Below are positions 60,527 through 64,000 of a DNA stretch of 64,000 nucleotides, one piece after another; the first letter of the stretch is position 1, and the number at the start of each line of letters is the position of its first letter. The DNA is taken from assembly GCA_023444095.1 (NCBI GenBank), contig JAEZRP010000022.1, positions 310,001-374,000 on the forward strand. Direction: 5' to 3'. The position numbers and the translations under genes are program-made. A model generated the notes under the pieces. It was not told the DNA's origin and did no database searches. It worked only from the letters and a program-made list of their open reading frames with translations. The stretch comes from Bacillota bacterium (GTDB taxonomy: Bacteria; Bacillota; Clostridia; Christensenellales; Aristaeellaceae).

Positions 60527-63241
60527 TTAACGCGTAAAAATCATGTCCAAACCTCCCTTTTCTACGCCCCTGTAATATGACTGTCCTAAATCCGCAGCAT
60601 TCTCAAGAATACCATCAACGATCGCCTTTCTTACAGCTTCATTGTCATCATACATCTCTTTGTATGCATCAACTCGGTTACTAAACTCTGAATGCTCTTG
60701 ATTAATAATCATATCAAATAGATTGTTTGCAAACATCACTACAAATTTCTTCTTTACATTTTTTACTCCCTTATCGGCTAGAATTTTGATAATATCATCC
60801 GGAGACTGAACTTTCGATATATCATTGGTCGTTATCTTGTTTAACAATAGTTCAGTTGCGCTTGTCCATGTCGCATAATCCCAAGCGTCACTCTCGCTCG
60901 CGTGATTGTTCACAGCCTCTTGATAAGCCTTGTCATGTCCTTGGAGAAAGGATAAAGCAGTCGCAGCTCCACTTCCCACAAGTTTAGTAGTTCCCCATCC
61001 GGCTGCTGTCTTCAATAAATCCGTTCCAAGCATGAGAGCATCACCGGCTGTGTGATCACCAAACATTGCACTATACAGGTGTATATCATCCAGTTGACTT
61101 TTTATAGAATCAATGCTTTCGTCAGCAAGCTTAGTTTTCATGGCAGCAGCATTATATAAATCCAGCGGCGGTTGATAATCATCTTCACCAAAAAAATTCC
61201 CTATTTTTTGTTGACCACGCGCCACTGTAGCTTTCGCAGAGTTAACAAATTGACTAGCAAACGCTGTTAAGTATCGTATAGTACCTTCAGCAAATGTAAG
61301 ATCATCTCCGTTCAGTTTTGCACTTTCCTCATCATACTTACGTTGGATGAGCGAAGGGATTAAATACTTCTCGACATAAAACTCGGCTTCTTTCTCCCCC
61401 TGATGGTATGCAATGTAGTTTGCCGTCTGCTTCTCATCATCCGACATATATTTGTAGTACTCACTGTCCTTTAATTGAGTCCTAATTGACTGCGGATTGT
61501 CTATAAATATATACATTGTTTCTGGTATGTCATAAAAATCAGGTTTGCGCTTGATATCCGAATAACCATACTCTGCATTGAGAGATATAAGGTAGTTCTG
61601 CGCATTAACGCGGATGTTACTGACTATATTATTCAGCGTATTTATTTCCGAAGGTAAATCTGCCAAGTATCTGTAATTTTCCGGAAGCATCAGCTTTTCA
61701 AATTCATTCGGATTCTTGTTAAACTCTTCCTTTCCCTTGACAAGTCTTTGAAAAAGAACCCAGTCATCACTATCCAGATACCCATCCCATTTTTTATCTA
61801 TCGCTTCAATTAAGCTTTCGTATTCTTCCATTTCTATTTCGATATCTTCCTTATTAATCCCGATCTTTTCAATGTCCGGCAATTCATCAAATTTGTCTAT
61901 CCTGATCATCGCATTCACGCGCATGTCTTCTAATTCTGTTCGTGTTTTTTGATCGGCTAAATATTCAAACCCAAGCGTATTGTTGATATCGTCGTCAAAT
62001 TTATCATTGATTCTATCGATGTCGTCTTGCGTGAATTCTCCTTGAGGATTTTCCCATTCGGCAGCAGCCGCATTATACTCTGCCTGGTAGTCATCTCGTG
62101 TCCGCAAGGCTACCTCCGCTTCATCGTTTTGTTTGGCTATCCAATCTCTTGAGCCTTCCTGGAAGTCAGACGCAGCGTATGACTTAAGCCAATTAAGTTT
62201 CCCTCGCAGGGTTTTTAGAAGATGCAGATCTGTTGTGTGAGCAATTTGATCCGCTAATTGCATCATCTCTGCAGTGACTAAATGATAATCGTCTATTTCA
62301 CGAATTTTTTGCATCCATACAAACTTCTCTGGATCTTCGTTATACTCCTTATTTGTCTTAGCCAATTTTTCGGCTAATTGTCTTTTCTCTTCAGATGTCA
62401 TATCAGGTGTAAACCCTTCCCATTTAGCCTGAAGTGCGTTCGTTTGCTCCATCAACCTTTGATAAGCTTCATCCGGATCTATTTCATGAAGCCACGTAGA
62501 ATCTTCATAGTATGATGCAAAATCATTTAAGACATTTTGATTTATACCGATTATCATCATATCGGCTTCATATTCCTGCAATGTATCGGCCTCCTGATTT
62601 ATCCGGTGGTAATCTTCGATAAATCGTTCGTTGGTCGTTCGGGTCTTGTCCGCGTATGGTACATCCATCGCCGTCTCAAGCGACGCCCCCGCCTGCACGC
62701 GCGACGGCCAGATGTCCGCGCCCGTATCAGCCCATGATGCCACAGTTTCAAGCGATGCCCCGGCCTGCGGCTCCAGCGACAGCGGCGGTTTGCGATCCTC
62801 CGGCTTTGGAGCAGCCGTAAAAAGCGACGCCCCATCCTGCGCCCGCGTCGGCCACATGCCCGCATTCGGATCGGGCGGCGACGCGACCGTTCGAAGCGAC
62901 GCTCCCGCCTGCACGCGCGAAGGCCACACGCCCGCATTCGCATCCGGCGCCGCCGGAAAGAGCGACGCTCCATCCCGCGCCCGCGTCGGCCACATCTCCA
63001 CGTTCGGCTTGGGTGGCGACGCAACCGTCTCAAGGGACGCCCCCGCCTGGGGCCGCGGATCGATCGCCCGCAAAATCTGCGCGTTCTTCTCCGCCGCGCG
63101 CTTTTTCTCCGCCGCTTCCCGCAACCTCTTTTTGCGCGCAAGGAACTCATCGTAGCTCAGGTGATTGACGGTCGCGCCGGTCGCGCCTCCGCCCGCGTCG
63201 GTATATCCCGCCACCTCGTTTTTCTTGAAACCAAACGCCAT
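60527..63241 (-). CDS. large phage structural/internal-virion-like protein, chimeric composition
   Basis: 904 aa, start at 63241 (MAFGFKKNEVAGY) after AAGGAGGAG. Residues 1-200 are GC-rich and carry six GASL-centred repeats at residues 67, 91, 113, 137, 161 and 185 (period about 24; consensus QAGASLETVASPP...WPTRA). From about residue 205 the DNA becomes markedly AT-rich and the protein is helical and acidic. The C-terminus (KAYQEAVNNHASESDAWDYA, then TSATELLLNKI) resembles large minor structural proteins of Bacillota phages. The open frame upstream of 63241 is an artefact. Role (tail, internal or injected) uncertain. Confidence 0.68.
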   Translation of the reverse strand: MAFGFKKNEVAGYTDAGGGATGATVNHLSYDEFLARKKRLREAAEKKRAAEKNAQILRAIDPRPQAGASLETVASPPKPNVEMWPTRARDGASLFPAAPDANAGVWPSRVQAGASLRTVASPPDPNAGMWPTRAQDGASLFTAAPKPEDRKPPLSLEPQAGASLETVASWADTGADIWPSRVQAGASLETAMDVPYADKTRTTNERFIEDYHRINQEADTLQEYEADMMIIGINQNVLNDFASYYEDSTWLHEIDPDEAYQRLMEQTNALQAKWEGFTPDMTSEEKRQLAEKLAKTNKEYNEDPEKFVWMQKIREIDDYHLVTAEMMQLADQIAHTTDLHLLKTLRGKLNWLKSYAASDFQEGSRDWIAKQNDEAEVALRTRDDYQAEYNAAAAEWENPQGEFTQDDIDRINDKFDDDINNTLGFEYLADQKTRTELEDMRVNAMIRIDKFDELPDIEKIGINKEDIEIEMEEYESLIEAIDKKWDGYLDSDDWVLFQRLVKGKEEFNKNPNEFEKLMLPENYRYLADLPSEINTLNNIVSNIRVNAQNYLISLNAEYGYSDIKRKPDFYDIPETMYIFIDNPQSIRTQLKDSEYYKYMSDDEKQTANYIAYHQGEKEAEFYVEKYLIPSLIQRKYDEESAKLNGDDLTFAEGTIRYLTAFASQFVNSAKATVARGQQKIGNFFGEDDYQPPLDLYNAAAMKTKLADESIDSIKSQLDDIHLYSAMFGDHTAGDALMLGTDLLKTAAGWGTTKLVGSGAATALSFLQGHDKAYQEAVNNHASESDAWDYATWTSATELLLNKITTNDISKVQSPDDIIKILADKGVKNVKKKFVVMFANNLFDMIINQEHSEFSNRVDAYKEMYDDNEAVRKAIVDGILENAADLGQSYYRGVEKGGLDMIFTR

Positions 63242-63408
63242 ACCGCTCCTCCTTCGCGTCCGCCGACGGCGCGCGCTCCCGCACGCCCGTCCCGGCGCAT
63301 CGTCGATCCTCTTCCGGACGCTCACGGATGCCGGGCAAGAGAATCTACCCCTGCCCGCCTCCTCCGCCGCCCTTCCTGACGCGCAGCCCAATCGGGAAAG
63401 CCGTTCTC

Positions 63409-64000
63409 CTACTTCCGCAGCTTCTTCGCGTCCGCCGCGGAAATCCCGGCCGCGGCCAGGAGCGCGTTTGACGGCATCTCGCCGCGGTCGAGCATCTTGA
63501 TCGCCGTCTGATAGGCGTACTGCCTGCCCGCCTGGGCGTCTGCGTTGTGCTGCGCGTTCTCCTGCTGGGCGAGGTTCTGCAGGTACGAAAGCCGGTTCGC
63601 ATAGTCGCCGTAGTCGTACTGCTTCGCGGAATCGTACGCGCTCTGCCGGTACGCCCGGTCCGCGGCCCACTGGCTGTACGCCTGCTGCCACGCGGCCTGC
63701 TCCTGCGCGCGCTCGCCCGACAGGAGCGAGTAGCCGTCCGCGAGCTTCTGACCCTCGGACTGGTACCTGGAGAGCGCCTGCGCCTGAAGCTCCGGCACGG
63801 CGCCGTTGAGCTGCGTCAGGTAATTCTGGTACGCCTGCTGGCCCGCCGTCTGCGCCCAGGAATTGCCGTAGCCGCCCGTGAGCGCCGCCGCCTGGCCCAT
63901 GGCGTCCGTCATGGCCGCCCGGCCCTGCCGCTGATAGAGGTCCTTATAGATCTGGTATGTCGGGTCGTTTGCCGCGTCGTAGCTGAAATCCTCCCGGTTC
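63409..64000 (-). CDS. phage minor structural protein, 5' end cut by window edge
   Basis: At least 197 codons; the start lies beyond the right edge. Reads NREDFSYDAANDPTYQIYKD, then RQGRAAMTDAMGQAAALTGG and YGNSWAQTAGQQAYQNYLTQ, a sequence type common in Bacillota prophages next to tail and structural genes. Gln/Ala/Tyr-rich helical protein ending SADAKKLRK. It confirms that the prophage continues to the right. The 63242-63408 gap holds no further gene. Confidence 0.78.
   Translation of the reverse strand, partial: NREDFSYDAANDPTYQIYKDLYQRQGRAAMTDAMGQAAALTGGYGNSWAQTAGQQAYQNYLTQLNGAVPELQAQALSRYQSEGQKLADGYSLLSGERAQEQAAWQQAYSQWAADRAYRQSAYDSAKQYDYGDYANRLSYLQNLAQQENAQHNADAQAGRQYAYQTAIKMLDRGEMPSNALLAAAGISAADAKKLRK

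Overview
This is about 64 kb of a GC-rich bacterial chromosome. Family-level matches point to a Bacillota/Clostridia-type, probably gut-associated organism: a PadR-DUF1700 pair, short-form HisG with HisZ, type-2 ArgC, a YkvI-type membrane protein, near-consensus sigma-A promoters and clostridial-type phage tail genes. I cannot assign a genus. The housekeeping DNA is strongly GC-rich. Several blocks are clearly AT-rich and look acquired: about 42.1-43.4, 44.0-46.8, 56.4-59.1 and 60.5-62.6 kb.

Layout. 1-6 kb: a GH29 alpha-L-fucosidase (cut by the left edge), two Gfo/Idh/MocA oxidoreductases, a PadR regulator with its DUF1700 membrane partner, and an MFS transporter behind a perfect palindromic operator. 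6-17 kb: a five-gene minus-strand operon (HAD phosphatase, MGDG-synthase-type glycosyltransferase, TldD, TldE, Lhr-type helicase), then pyrimidine-nucleoside phosphorylase and a CPBP-type membrane protein on the plus strand. 17-28 kb: arginine and carbamoyl-phosphate synthesis on the minus strand (argC-J-B-D-F, terminator, carA-carB). carB is fused in frame to a dapF-like domain that lacks one catalytic cysteine. 28-29.5 kb: an ArsR repressor and an ArsP-type permease sharing operator half-sites. 29.5-37 kb: a compact histidine operon hisZ-G-D-C-B-H-A-F-IE. 37-41 kb: a YkvI-like protein, a serine hydrolase, a PopT-type (DUF368) protein, a VOC protein and a histidine phosphatase. 41-42 kb: smpB and ssrA (tmRNA).

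The ssrA 3' end marks the start of the accessory half. After tmRNA come an AT-rich gene with the R-S-E motif pattern of ADP-ribosyltransferases, a small partner gene, a fragment of a phage holin gene, and a second copy of the ssrA 3' end (about 137 bp). This looks like an integration site that has been used more than once. Next is an AT-rich SF2 helicase with a C-terminal PD-(D/E)xK-like nuclease domain (candidate defence protein), then a second holin scar lying between two truncated genes. From 47 to 52 kb there is ordinary chromosome: MFS transporter with a divergent AraC regulator, an alpha/alpha-barrel protein, a methyltransferase and a TrmO-like protein.

From 52 kb to the right edge the minus strand carries the late end of a prophage: structural proteins, baseplate/tail proteins, NlpC/P60 endolysin, one-TM protein and holin. 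It is interrupted by cargo: a large HD-domain phosphohydrolase followed in frame, past one stop codon, by 102 more sense codons; an IS5-type transposase remnant joined to a secreted-protein stub; and a two-domain protein of unknown function. A short Cys/His/Asp/Trp-repeat gene runs on the opposite strand beside the lysis cassette. Functions given for unrecognised genes are inferences from motifs and context only; no database search was possible.
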